Below, in pieces: positions 1-9,367 of a stretch of DNA of 64,000 nucleotides. The position numbers and the translations under genes are program-made. Source of the DNA: Streptomyces marinisediminis (GTDB lineage: Bacteria > Actinomycetota > Actinomycetes > Streptomycetales > Streptomycetaceae); the NCBI RefSeq assembly GCF_026262575.1, contig NZ_JAPKFL010000012.1:62001-126000 (forward strand). Direction: 5' to 3'. Every line of letters starts with the position of its first letter. The first letter of the stretch is position 1. The notes beneath the pieces are model-generated. The model saw nothing but the letters and a program-made list of their open reading frames with translations. It made no database searches and had not been told where the DNA came from.

Positions 1-1341
1 GACGACCCTGCGGTCCCCGGCCTCGGCCAGCACGCTCTCGGCCACCCCGGAGGCGCCGGCGGCCTCGGCCTCCGCCCGGCTCCAGGAGCCGGTGGCGGTG
101 CCGGGCAGCAGCCGCTCCAGCTCGGCGGCCACGCCCCAGGGGGTCTGGTCGCCGACGGCGATGTTGGCCACGGGGGTGAACGCGGCGACGTAGGGCGCGG
201 CGTCGAGCGGCTGCCAGGAGGTGCCGTCGGCGGGGGTGGCGCGCAGCGCGCGGCGGGCCGCGGCGAGGCCGACCTCCGGGTCGGCCGGGGCGTCGGCGCG
301 CGCCGCCGCGGCCCGCTCGGCCGCCCAGCGGGCCAGCGCCCGCACCCGCTCGGCCGCGTCGGCCAGCCGGGCGGCGTCGAGCTCGCCCTCCCGCACCGCG
401 CGCACCAGCGCGTCGCGCAGGTTCAGCACGGTCTCCTCGTCGGCCAGGTGGCCGCCGACGCAGACGGCGTCCGCGCCGGCCGCGATGGCCAGCACGGTGC
501 CGCGCTCGACGCCGTGGTGGTCGGCGATGGCCCCCATCTCCACCGCGTCGGTGACGATGACGCCCTCGAAGCCGAGACCGCCCTCGGCCACCGGGGCGCG
601 CAGCAGCCCGGTCAGGGCCGGGAAGCTGAGCGTGGCGGGCAGCTCCGGGTCCAGCGCGGGCAGCAGGATGTGCGCGCTCATGATGGACTTGCTGCCCGCC
701 TCGACGGCCGCCCGGAACGGGACGAGCTCGCGTTCGCCCAGGGTGCCGAGGTCGACGTCGATGCGGGGCAGCGCGTGGTGGGAGTCGACGTTGGTGTCGC
801 CGTGCCCGGGGAAGTGCTTGGTGCACGCGGCCACCCCGGCGGCCTGGAGCCCCTCGACGTAGGCGGCGGTGTGCCGGGCGGCGCGCTCGGGTTCGGCGCC
901 GAAGGAGCGCACGCCGATGACCGGGTTGTCCGGGTTGGAGTTGACGTCGGCCGACGGCGCCCAGTTGAGGTTGACGCCGCACGCGGCGAGGCGCCGGCCG
1001 AGCTCGCGGGCGACCGCGCGGGTGAGCGCGGGGTCGTCGACGGCGCCCAGCGCCAGGTTGCCGGGGAAGGAGGAGCCGGTGCGCGCCTCCAGCCGGGTCA
1101 CGTCACCGCCCTCCTCGTCGACGGCGACCAGGACGTCGGGCCGCACCGCGCGCAGCTCGGCCGTCAGCGCGGCGAGCTGTTCGGCGGATTCGATGTTGCG
1201 CCCGAACAGGCCGACGGAGGTCAGGCCCTCGTCGAGCTGGCGCAGCAGCCACGCGGGCGCGGTGGTGCCGGTGAAGCCGGGCTGGAGGACGGCCAGGGCG
1301 TCCCGCAGCAGCGTCTGGGAGGTGGGGGCGAGTGTGGTCAT
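1..1341 (-). CDS. dasD: Glycoside hydrolase family 3 beta-N-acetylglucosaminidase (DasD/NagZ-like), 3' end outside window
   Basis: Likely hydrolyses chitin- or peptidoglycan-derived N-acetylglucosaminides. The ATG at 1341 begins MTTLAPTSQ and 447 codons lie in the window with no stop before base 1, so the C-terminus is missing. The GH3 loop KHFPGHGDTNVDSHH lies near residue 174. Its DSHH part is the His/Asp acid-base loop of NagZ-type N-acetylglucosaminidases rather than of glucosidases. The probable nucleophile Asp lies near residue 265 in VTDAVEMG. No signal peptide is visible, so it is probably cytoplasmic and acts on imported chito-oligomers. It starts 7 nt after the dasC stop and is the last gene of the das cluster in view. 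S. coelicolor also has dasD next to dasABC. Confident in the family; the exact substrate is inferred from context. Confidence 0.87.
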   Translation of the reverse strand, partial: MTTLAPTSQTLLRDALAVLQPGFTGTTAPAWLLRQLDEGLTSVGLFGRNIESAEQLAALTAELRAVRPDVLVAVDEEGGDVTRLEARTGSSFPGNLALGAVDDPALTRAVARELGRRLAACGVNLNWAPSADVNSNPDNPVIGVRSFGAEPERAARHTAAYVEGLQAAGVAACTKHFPGHGDTNVDSHHALPRIDVDLGTLGERELVPFRAAVEAGSKSIMSAHILLPALDPELPATLSFPALTGLLRAPVAEGGLGFEGVIVTDAVEMGAIADHHGVERGTVLAIAAGADAVCVGGHLADEETVLNLRDALVRAVREGELDAARLADAAERVRALARWAAERAAAARADAPADPEVGLAAARRALRATPADGTSWQPLDAAPYVAAFTPVANIAVGDQTPWGVAAELERLLPGTATGSWSRAEAEAAGASGVAESVLAEAGDRRVV

Positions 1342-1348
1342 CGGTGGG

Positions 1349-2269
1349 TCATCCCTTCACCGCGCCGGCGCTGAGCCCGCCGACGGCACGACGCTGGAGG
1401 AAGAGGAACAGGAGCAGGACGGGGATCGCGAAGAGCGAGGAGGCGGCCATGGTGGCGCCCCAGTCGTTGCCGAAGGCGCTCTGGAACTGGGTGAGCCACA
1501 GCGGGAGCGTGTACGCCTCGGGCTCCTTGTTCAGCACCAGCACCATGGCGAACTCGTTCCACGCGGTGATGAAGCCGAACAGCGAGGTGGACATCAGCCC
1601 CGGCGCGAGCAGCGGGAAGATCACCCGGAAGAACGCCTGGGTGCGGCTGCACCCGTCGATCATGGCCGCCTCCTCCAGCTCCTTCGGCACGGCGGCGATG
1701 AAGCCGCGCAGCGTCCAGATGGTGAAGGGCAGGACCATCACGAAGTAGATGAGGGTGAGGAAGCCGATGCTGTTGAGCACCTGCGCGTCCCGGGCGATCA
1801 GGTACATCACGATGACCATGACTTCCCAGGGCGCGAGCTGGGCCATCATCACGGCGAGCACGAGGCCCTTGCGGCCCTTGAACTTCATCCGGACGATGGC
1901 GAAGCTGGCCGCCAGCGCCACCACCAGCGCGATGAGCACGGCGCCCACGGTGGCCGTCAGGCTGTTGCGCACGAACGTCCAGAACAGCTCGACCTCGGTG
2001 GCCGTGCCGTAGTGCTCGAAGGTGGGCGTGAAGAAGAAGGTGGGCGTCTTCGTCAGGACCTGCGCGGCCGGCTTGAAGGACGTGGAGAACATCCAGTAGA
2101 CGGGGAAGACGAAGAACGCGGCGAGGGCGAGCGCCAGGAGGTTCGGCCAGATCCGTCCGAGCGTCTTGCGGCGCCTGGCCCGCGTCGCCGCCCGGTCGGG
2201 GGCGCTCGGGGGCCGGGGCGCGACGGCGTTCGGGGCGCCGGCGGGCCCGGCGAGGGTGGTGTTGCTCAC
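1349..2269 (-). CDS. dasC: ABC sugar transporter permease DasC
   Basis: This 306-residue inner-membrane permease is the second of a pair and forms the channel for chitobiose/GlcNAc uptake. A short basic N-terminus precedes six predicted membrane segments. The EAA loop, near residues 200-220, begins EEAAMIDGCSR and contacts the ATPase. The GTG start overlaps the dasB stop (GTGA), so the two are translationally coupled. No ATP-binding subunit gene is present in the cluster. In Streptomyces the shared ATPase MsiK, encoded elsewhere, energises DasABC. Regulation is expected through the DasR sites upstream of dasA. Confidence 0.9.
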   Translation of the reverse strand: MSNTTLAGPAGAPNAVAPRPPSAPDRAATRARRRKTLGRIWPNLLALALAAFFVFPVYWMFSTSFKPAAQVLTKTPTFFFTPTFEHYGTATEVELFWTFVRNSLTATVGAVLIALVVALAASFAIVRMKFKGRKGLVLAVMMAQLAPWEVMVIVMYLIARDAQVLNSIGFLTLIYFVMVLPFTIWTLRGFIAAVPKELEEAAMIDGCSRTQAFFRVIFPLLAPGLMSTSLFGFITAWNEFAMVLVLNKEPEAYTLPLWLTQFQSAFGNDWGATMAASSLFAIPVLLLFLFLQRRAVGGLSAGAVKG

Positions 2270-3261
2270 TGCTCGTCCTCCTGCTTGAGGATCAGGCGGA
2301 AGTAGAACGACATCGCCACGATGAGGATCAGGATCGTCAGCACCGAGGCGGCGGCCGCGACGCCGAACTGCATCTGGCTCATGCCCTCGACGTAGGCGAA
2401 GACGGGCAGCGTCTCGGACTCGCGGTTCGGTCCGCCCTGGTTCAGCGCGTAGATCTGGGCGAACGCCTTGAAGACCCAGATGATCTCCAGGAACGTGGTG
2501 ATCAGGAAGAACGGCTTGAGCAGCGGGAAGACCACGGAGCGGAAGATCCGGTAGTTCGTGGCGCCGTCCATGCGGGCGGCCTCGTACAGCTCGCCGCTGA
2601 TCGTCGTCAGGCCCGCGTACATGTTCAGCGCGACGAACGGGACGGAGGCCCAGACGATGAGCAGCGTGACGATGGCCAGCGTGGAGAAGCCGGTCTGGAA
2701 CCAGTTGTGCTGCTCGTACCCGGCGAAGCCCAGGCTGCGCATCACCCAGTTCACGACGCCGAACTGGGTGTCGAACAGCCAGCGGAAGACGGTCGCGGAG
2801 GCCACGATCGGCATGGCCCAGGCCATCACCAGCGCCAGCGAGAGCACCAGTCGCATGGCCTTGCCGAGCCGGTTCAGCAGCAGCCCGATGAGCGTGCCGC
2901 CCAGCATGATCAGCGCGACGTTGACCGCCATGAAGACGAAGGTGCGCACCACGACGGCCCAGAAGGCGTCGTCGCGCAGCAGTTCGACGTAGTTGTCGAA
3001 CCCGGTCCAGACCGTGGCCCGGGAGATCATCTCCATGCGGCCGAGCTGCTGGAAGGAGACCAGCACGTTGCGGACCAGCGGATAGCCCAGGAACACCGTG
3101 AGCGCGAGGACGGCCGGGGCGATCAGCAGGTACGGCAGCCAGCCGCTGGGCAGCGACCGTCTGCCGCGGGGTGCGGCCTCACCCGGAGGCCGGGAGTCCG
3201 GGCCGCTGGGCGGCGGCTCCTTGGTGACCGGGGTCGCGCCCTCGGTGGTCTGCACGGTCAT
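2266..3261 (-). CDS. dasB: ABC sugar transporter permease DasB
   Basis: This 331-residue inner-membrane permease partners DasC. A proline/arginine-rich cytoplasmic tail of about 45 residues precedes the first membrane helix (LPYLLIAPAVLALTVF). The EAA loop is EAARMDGATNYRIF. It starts 105 nt downstream of dasA and ends in a GTGA overlap with dasC. The dasA-dasB gap contains a perfect 18-bp hairpin (3316-3358), which could lower permease expression relative to the binding protein. Family and role are clear from the operon and the adjacent dasR; the exact sugar is not shown by sequence alone. Confidence 0.9.
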   Translation of the reverse strand: MTVQTTEGATPVTKEPPPSGPDSRPPGEAAPRGRRSLPSGWLPYLLIAPAVLALTVFLGYPLVRNVLVSFQQLGRMEMISRATVWTGFDNYVELLRDDAFWAVVVRTFVFMAVNVALIMLGGTLIGLLLNRLGKAMRLVLSLALVMAWAMPIVASATVFRWLFDTQFGVVNWVMRSLGFAGYEQHNWFQTGFSTLAIVTLLIVWASVPFVALNMYAGLTTISGELYEAARMDGATNYRIFRSVVFPLLKPFFLITTFLEIIWVFKAFAQIYALNQGGPNRESETLPVFAYVEGMSQMQFGVAAAASVLTILILIVAMSFYFRLILKQEDEQ

Positions 3262-3315
3262 GGTCTTCTTCCTCGGACCTTCGTCGGACCGGACTGCGGT
3301 GGTACGGGGAGGGGG

Positions 3316-3358
3316 CCGTGGGCGCCCCGGCCCCGGTGCCGGGCCGGGGCGCCCACGG
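3316..3358 (-). terminator. Strong intercistronic hairpin between dasA and dasB
   Basis: A perfect 18-bp inverted repeat (3316-3333 with 3341-3358) has a 7-nt loop and lies between the dasA stop and the dasB start. No T-tract follows on the minus strand, so it could be a partial terminator or an RNA-stabilising 3' structure for dasA mRNA. Such hairpins are common after binding-protein genes. Confidence 0.75.
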
Positions 3359-3366
3359 TCGGTGGC

Positions 3367-4644
3367 TCAGCCCTGGTTGATGCGCTCGGTGATCGCCTCG
3401 TCGGCGTCGTCACCGGCCTTCTTCGGGTCCGTCCCGTTGAGCACGTTGGTCATGTACTGCTTGACCGGGTTCGGGTCGGTCTCGACGTTGGCCCAGCCCG
3501 GGGTGATCGGGGTCAGGCGCCCGACGTCCGCGGACTGCACCATGGCCTCGGCGAAGGAGCCCGGCTCGGGCGTGATCTGCGCGGCCTGCGAGTTCGGCAG
3601 CGCGGCCCCGCCGGTGGCCTCGGCGTACTTCTTCATCCACTCCTCGGAGGTGGCCAGCTTCAGCCACTCCTGCGCCAGCTCCTTGTTCTGCGAGCGCTCG
3701 GGGACGGCGAGGTTGGAGCCGCCGAAGAAGACGTGGCCCGGCTGCTCGGCCGTCTTGCCCGGGACCGGGAAGTAGCCGAAGTCGGCCTCGCCGCCGGCCT
3801 CCTCGATGGCGGCGATGGCGCCGTTCGCCTCCCAGCCCAGGCCGATCCAGGACGCCACGTCACCCTTGGGCACGATGTCGGTGGACTGCTGCGGGGTGGC
3901 CTCGTCGGTGTCCTTCGGGGCGGTGGAGAAGGACTGCAGCTCCTCGTAGAAGTTCATGGCCGCGGCCCCCTCGGGGGTGGCCAGGGCGCCCTTCCACTGG
4001 TCGCCGTCCTCGACCGCGAGGTCGCCGCCCTCGTCCCACAGGAAGCCGGAGTAGACGTACCAGCTCTGACCGGGCAGGTAGATCGGCTGGGCGTCGGTCT
4101 CGTCCTCGATCTTCTGGAGGCCCTCGACCCACTCCTCACGGGTGGTCGGCGGCTCGACACCGGCGTCGGCGAAGATGGACTTGTCGTAGATCACGACGCG
4201 GTTGGCGGCCCACCACGGCGCCGCGTAGAGCTGGCCGTCCAGCTCCGCCGAGGGCAGCATGCCCTCGTTCCAGGTGTCGTAGCCCAGCTCGTCCTTCATG
4301 TCGGTGAGGTCGGCGAGACCACCGGTGACCGCGTAGCCGGCGGTCTGGGTGTTGCCGAGCTCCAGGACGTCCGGCGGCGCGTCCTCGGAGAGCGCCGTGG
4401 TGACCTTCTCCTGGATGCCGTTCCACTGCTGGGTCTGGATCTCGACGGTCACGCCCTCGTGGGCGGCCTCGAACTCCTTGTTCAGCTCGGTGACCCACTC
4501 CTCGGGAGCGGACCCGTCCATGACCCACACGGTGAGCGTCTTGTCACCGTCGCCGCTCTGCGCGTCCTCGCCGCCGTCAGAGCCGCAGGCCGCGACCCCC
4601 ATCATCGCCGCCACACCGATGGCCGCTATGAGCTTGCGCCTCAC
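3367..4644 (-). CDS. dasA: Extracellular solute-binding lipoprotein DasA
   Basis: This 425-residue family 1 solute-binding protein captures chitobiose/GlcNAc outside the cell for DasBC. I chose the GTG at 4644 because GGAGGG lies 4 nt upstream and the protein then begins with a proper signal peptide (VRRKLIAAIGVAAMM). The lipobox VAAC follows, so it should be a membrane-anchored lipoprotein. An in-frame ATG at 4680 would put 12 hydrophilic residues before the signal. The mature part opens with an acidic Gly/Asp-rich linker. The gene is first in the das cluster, divergent from dasR, with two dre-like elements about 85-130 bp upstream. Confidence 0.92.
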   Translation of the reverse strand: MRRKLIAAIGVAAMMGVAACGSDGGEDAQSGDGDKTLTVWVMDGSAPEEWVTELNKEFEAAHEGVTVEIQTQQWNGIQEKVTTALSEDAPPDVLELGNTQTAGYAVTGGLADLTDMKDELGYDTWNEGMLPSAELDGQLYAAPWWAANRVVIYDKSIFADAGVEPPTTREEWVEGLQKIEDETDAQPIYLPGQSWYVYSGFLWDEGGDLAVEDGDQWKGALATPEGAAAMNFYEELQSFSTAPKDTDEATPQQSTDIVPKGDVASWIGLGWEANGAIAAIEEAGGEADFGYFPVPGKTAEQPGHVFFGGSNLAVPERSQNKELAQEWLKLATSEEWMKKYAEATGGAALPNSQAAQITPEPGSFAEAMVQSADVGRLTPITPGWANVETDPNPVKQYMTNVLNGTDPKKAGDDADEAITERINQG

Positions 4645-4730
4645 GTCACCCTCCTCGGGATGCAGAAACCTCCCGCCCACCGCGAGGACATACGTACGAA
4701 GTAGTGCCCGTGGGACTGGGATTGGTCTTT

Positions 4731-4746
4731 AATGGTTTAGACCAGT
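4731..4746. promoter_or_regulatory. DasR responsive element (dre), site 1
   Basis: AATGGTTTAGACCAGT matches the published dre consensus ACTGGTCTAGACCAGT at 14 of 16 positions. It lies between divergent dasA and dasR. A further half-site-like TTGGTCTTTA precedes it at 4722-4731. Confidence 0.85.
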
Positions 4747-4755
4747 GCCCCGCAG

Positions 4756-4771
4756 CTTGGCCTAGACCTAT
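4756..4771. promoter_or_regulatory. Degenerate DasR site, site 2
   Basis: CTTGGCCTAGACCTAT matches the dre consensus at 11 of 16 positions and keeps the CTAGACC core. Its centre is 25 bp from that of site 1, about two and a half helical turns. It is probably a weaker second site; confidence is lower because the outer bases diverge. Confidence 0.5.
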
Positions 4772-4870
4772 AGGGGTGTCAAGGGTGTATAAGAGGGGGT
4801 CTCCCGTCCGTTACCGGACCGACACCTCGGCCGAGCGGCGGCCTCGCGCACGCCCCGTGCCAGGATGTGA

Positions 4871-5725
<855 letters not shown>

Positions 5726-5853
5726 CCCCCGCCGCGCTCCGTGCCGCTCCGCCACCGGGACGGCCGCCACCGCCGTGACGTGCGGCGCGGGCGGCGCGGG
5801 CGGCGGCCCGCGAGGGTCGCGCGACGGGCCCGCGCGGCCCACGCAACGAGCAG

Positions 5854-6016
5854 CCCGACCGTCCCGCGACGGACCGCACCCGGGCGCCCCGACCGTCCCG
5901 CGACAACCCGCACACGGGCGGCCCGGCGACCCCGCGACGGCCCACGCGCGGACGGGCACGGCGACCCCGCGACGGACCGCGCACGGGCGCCCCCGGCCGT
6001 CCCGCGACGGCCCGCG
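5854..6016. repeat. Degenerate tandem repeat in the dasR-cstA gap
   Basis: About five imperfect units of 33-36 bp share the core CGTCCCGCGACGG or CGACCCCGCGACGG. They fill much of the 456-bp gap 5726-6181 between dasR and cstA. Open frames across it are low-complexity Arg/Pro/Thr strings without ribosome sites, so I treat it as non-coding. The remainder must hold the cstA promoter, but I see no clear -35/-10 pair. Confidence 0.6.
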
Positions 6017-6181
6017 TCGGCGGCCGGTGTGCGCCGGCGTGCCGCGCCCGGTGCCGTTCACCGCAGAAGTCGACCGTTCGGCCTCCCCCGATCTGTACGA
6101 CGAGTGACGCCCCCGCCACGGCTGACCTAGATTTCCTGCGCGTCGAGGACGACCCGACCTGCAGGAACGGAGTGAACGGGG

Positions 6182-8404
6182 ATGACGGAACCCGCAGCAG
6201 CGGCCGGCAACGAGGGGACGACGGGGCGCGGCAGCCCGTCCCCGGGGAAGATCGCGGTGTGGACGGCCGTGGCCCTGGTGGGCGCCGTCGGCTGGGCCGT
6301 GCTCGCGCTCTCGCGCGGCGAGGAGGTGTCGGCGGCCTGGATGGTGGCCGCGGCGCTCGGCAGCTACGCGATCGGCTACCGCTTCTACGCCCGGTTCATC
6401 GCGCGCCGGGTCCTGCGCGTCGACAAGAGCCGCGCGACGCCCGCCGAACGGCTCGACAACGGCGTCGACTTCCACCCCACCGACCGCCGCGTGCTCTTCG
6501 GCCACCACTTCGCCGCGGTCGCCGGGGCGGGTCCGCTGGTCGGCCCGGTGCTGGCCGCGCAGATGGGCTACCTGCCGGGCACGATCTGGATCATCGTCGG
6601 CGTCATCTTCGCCGGTGCCGTGCAGGACATGGTGACGCTGTTCTTCTCCACCCGGCGCAACGGCCGCTCCCTGGGCCAGATGGCCCGCGACGAGATCGGC
6701 CCCTTCGGCGGCGCCGCGGCGCTCGTCGCCGTCTTCGCCATCATGATCATCCTGCTCGCGGTGCTCGCGCTGGTGATCGTCAACGCGCTCGCCCACTCCC
6801 CGTGGGGCGTGTTCTCCATCGCCATGACGATCCCGATCGCCCTGTTCATGGGCTTCTACCTGCGGGTGCTGCGCCCCGGCCGGGTGACCGAGGTGTCGGT
6901 GATCGGCGTCGCGCTGCTGCTGCTCGCCATCGTCGCGGGCGGCTGGGTCGCGGAGTCCTCGCTGGCCGGGACCTTCACCCTGGCGCCGGGCACGCTGGTG
7001 ATCTGGATGGTCGCCTACGGCTTCCTCGCCTCCGTCCTGCCGGTGTGGATGCTGCTGGCGCCGCGCGACTACCTGTCCACGTTCATGAAGGTCGGCACGA
7101 TCGTGCTGCTGGCCCTGGGCGTGGTCGTGGCACTGCCGACGCTGAAGATGCCGGCCGTCACCGACTTCGCCACGCGCGGCGACGGTCCGGTCTTCGCCGG
7201 TTCCCTCTTCCCCTTCGTCTTCATCACCATCGCCTGCGGCGCCCTGTCCGGCTTCCACGCCCTGGTCTCCTCCGGCACGACGCCGAAGATGATCCAGAAG
7301 GAGACGCAGGTCCGCATGGTGGGCTACGGCGCGATGCTGACGGAGTCGTTCGTCGCCGTGATGGCGATGATCACCGCGTGCATCATCGACCCGGGCCTGT
7401 TCTTCGCGGTCAACTCCCCCAGCGGCGTCGTCGGGGACACCGTCCAGTCGGCCTCGGAGTTCGTCAACGGCCTCGGTCTGGGGGCGCCGATCACGGCGGA
7501 GGACCTGCAGGCGGCCGCGGCGGCCGTCGAGGAGGACAGCCTGCTCTCCCGCACCGGCGGGGCGCCGACCTTCGCGCTCGGCATGTCCGAGATCTTCTCC
7601 GCGGTGATCGGCGGCGCCGGGATGAAGGCGTTCTGGTACCACTTCGCGATCATGTTCGAGGCGCTGTTCATCCTCACCACCGTGGACGCGGGCACCCGCG
7701 TCGGCCGGTTCATGCTCCAGGACACCCTGGGCAACGTCTTCAAGCCCATGAAGGACGTGAGCTGGAAGCCGGGCGTCTGGCTGGCCAGCGCGGTCGTGGT
7801 CGGCGGCTGGGGCTACTTCCTGTGGGTGGGCGTGCACGACCCGCTCGGCGGGATCAACCAGCTCTTCCCGCTGTTCGGCATCGCCAACCAGCTCCTCGCG
7901 GCCGTCGCCCTCGCGGTGTGCACCACGCTGCTGGTGAAGTCCGGCCGACTGAAGTGGGCGTGGGTGACGGGGGTGCCGCTGGTGTGGGACGTGGCGGTGA
8001 CGCTCACCGCGAGCTGGCAGAAGATCTTCTCCGGCGACCCGGCGGTGGGCTTCTTCACCCAGCGCCGCATCTACCAGGAGGCCATCGAGCGCGGTGAGGT
8101 CCTCGCCCCCGCACGGGACATGGCGGACATGCACACCGTCGTCACCAACTCCACCGTCGACGGCGTGCTGGCGGCGCTCTTCGCCCTGCTGATCGTCGTG
8201 GTCATCGTGGACGCGGGCCGGGTGTGCTGGAAGGCGGTGCGGGCGCCGGAGTCCGTCACGCTGCACGAGGCGCCCTACCAGCGCTCCCGGCTCGTGGCAC
8301 CGGCCGGGCTGATCGCGACGCGGGAGGAGAAGGCGGAGCTGGCGGCGGTCGCCGCGGGCGACGGCGACGGCGGTGCCGAACCGCCGGTGGGGGCGCGGAG
8401 GTGA
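6182..8404 (+). CDS. cstA: CstA-family carbon-starvation transporter
   Basis: This 740-residue multi-spanning inner-membrane protein is of the CstA/BtsT family, which imports pyruvate and/or peptides when carbon runs low. The N-terminal CstA domain includes HHFAAVAGAGPLVGPVLAAQ (about residues 108-128) and a SSGTTPKM segment. A C-terminal region of about five helices follows, then a short soluble tail. Length is near the family's usual 690-770. The ATG at 6182 follows a GGAG at 6169. The stop overlaps the start of the small partner gene (GTGA). Regulation is unknown; the family is starvation-induced and the das regulon is adjacent. Confidence 0.92.
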   Translation: MTEPAAAAGNEGTTGRGSPSPGKIAVWTAVALVGAVGWAVLALSRGEEVSAAWMVAAALGSYAIGYRFYARFIARRVLRVDKSRATPAERLDNGVDFHPTDRRVLFGHHFAAVAGAGPLVGPVLAAQMGYLPGTIWIIVGVIFAGAVQDMVTLFFSTRRNGRSLGQMARDEIGPFGGAAALVAVFAIMIILLAVLALVIVNALAHSPWGVFSIAMTIPIALFMGFYLRVLRPGRVTEVSVIGVALLLLAIVAGGWVAESSLAGTFTLAPGTLVIWMVAYGFLASVLPVWMLLAPRDYLSTFMKVGTIVLLALGVVVALPTLKMPAVTDFATRGDGPVFAGSLFPFVFITIACGALSGFHALVSSGTTPKMIQKETQVRMVGYGAMLTESFVAVMAMITACIIDPGLFFAVNSPSGVVGDTVQSASEFVNGLGLGAPITAEDLQAAAAAVEEDSLLSRTGGAPTFALGMSEIFSAVIGGAGMKAFWYHFAIMFEALFILTTVDAGTRVGRFMLQDTLGNVFKPMKDVSWKPGVWLASAVVVGGWGYFLWVGVHDPLGGINQLFPLFGIANQLLAAVALAVCTTLLVKSGRLKWAWVTGVPLVWDVAVTLTASWQKIFSGDPAVGFFTQRRIYQEAIERGEVLAPARDMADMHTVVTNSTVDGVLAALFALLIVVVIVDAGRVCWKAVRAPESVTLHEAPYQRSRLVAPAGLIATREEKAELAAVAAGDGDGGAEPPVGARR

Positions 8405-8607
8405 CCTGGGGCCGCCGGCTGCGCGGGGCCGCCGCGCGCGTGCGCTGGTTCTGGCGGGAGGCGACAGGCGAGGCGGCCTACGACCGGTACGTCGCCCACG
8501 CCCGTCGGCACGACCCCGCGGCCCCTCTCCTCACCCGCCGGGCCTTCGAGCGCCGCCGCACCGACGCCCGTGAGTCCGACCCCCGCGAGGGCTTCCGCTG
8601 CTGCTGA
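8401..8607 (+). CDS. YbdD/YjiX-family small protein (DUF466)
   Basis: This 68-residue cytoplasmic protein starts at a GTG overlapping the cstA stop codon. It begins VTWGRRLRGAAARVRWFWREATG and carries the family pattern YDRYVAHARRHDP plus the C-terminal REGFRCC. DUF466 proteins nearly always follow cstA or btsT and are thought to be needed for transporter activity. The GTGA overlap implies coupled translation. A strong terminator follows at 8636. Confidence 0.88.
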   Translation: MTWGRRLRGAAARVRWFWREATGEAAYDRYVAHARRHDPAAPLLTRRAFERRRTDARESDPREGFRCC

Positions 8608-8635
8608 CCGGCGACGGCGGGCAGCGGCGAGAGCC

Positions 8636-8676
8636 CCGCGGCGCCCGCCCCCGCCGCACGGGGGCGGGCGCCGCGG
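8636..8676 (+). terminator. Terminator after cstA-ybdD
   Basis: Perfect 17-bp stem (8636-8652 with 8660-8676) and 7-nt loop, 28 bp after the stop. There is no T-tract, as is usual in streptomycetes. Confidence 0.8.
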
Positions 8677-8709
8677 CGTCGGCCCGTGACCGTGCAGCAG
8701 ACTGGGAGC

Positions 8710-9222
8710 ATGGACGTGACCATGGACCTCACCGTGCGGGCGGCACGCCCCGAGGAGCTGGAGGAGATCGGGGAACTGACGGCCGCCGCCTACCTCGGCG
8801 ACGGGCTGCTGGACTTCGGCGAGGCCGACCCCTACCTGGCGGAGCTGCGCGACGCCCGGCGCCGCTCGGAGCACGCCGAGGTGCTGGTGGCCGTGGACGC
8901 CGGCGGGGAGGTGCTGGGCGCGGTGGCGTTCGTCGGCGAGGGCGGGCCGTACGCGGACCTGGCGCGGCCCGGCGAGGCGGAGTTCCGCATGCTGGCCGTG
9001 CGCCACGAGGGACGCGGCCGGGGCGCGGGCGAGGCGCTGGTGCGCGCCTGCGTGGCGCGGGCCCGGCGGCGGGGGCTGATACGGCTGGTGCTGTCCAGCC
9101 AGGAGGGCATGGTGCCCGCGCACCGGCTCTACCGCAGGCTCGGCTTCGTCCGCACCCCGGAGCGCGACTGGCGTCCGCTGCCGGAGTTCAACCCGCTGTG
9201 GACGTTCGCCCTGGAGCTGTGA
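8710..9222 (+). CDS. GNAT-family N-acetyltransferase
   Basis: A cytoplasmic protein of about 170 residues that transfers an acyl group from acyl-CoA to an unidentified amine. The pyrophosphate-binding motif A is RMLAVRHEGRGRGAGEALV (about residues 97-115), followed by the motif B region HRLYRRLGF. The start is uncertain. ATG 8710 has a GGGAG only 1 nt away, ATG 8722 sits 13 nt from the same GGGAG, and GTG 8686 has no ribosome site. It stands alone between a terminator upstream and convergent transcription downstream. The substrate cannot be inferred. Confidence 0.85.
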   Translation: MDVTMDLTVRAARPEELEEIGELTAAAYLGDGLLDFGEADPYLAELRDARRRSEHAEVLVAVDAGGEVLGAVAFVGEGGPYADLARPGEAEFRMLAVRHEGRGRGAGEALVRACVARARRRGLIRLVLSSQEGMVPAHRLYRRLGFVRTPERDWRPLPEFNPLWTFALEL

Positions 9223-9251
9223 CCGGCCTCGGCGGCGAGCGGCGGGGCCGG

Positions 9252-9299
9252 GCGCGCGGGTGCCGGGTGAGCGCGGGAGGCTCACCCGGCACGGCGCGC
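9252..9299. terminator. Bidirectional terminator between GNAT and M15 peptidase genes
   Basis: Core perfect 13-bp stem (9260-9272 with 9280-9292) is extended beyond a small bulge by CGCGC/GCGCG arms to 9252-9299. It lies in the convergent gap and could serve both genes. Confidence 0.75.
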
Positions 9300-9367
9300 G
9301 GTGGACGGCTACGGGGCCCGGGAGGGCCGCCGGGGGCCGTCGAGCCGGCCCCGGGGGCCGGAGGTCG

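Noticed and set aside
2707..4704. 665-codon plus-strand frame opposite dasA/dasB
   Set aside because: Antisense shadow; composition and repeated Val/Gly/Leu runs are typical of frame artefacts.
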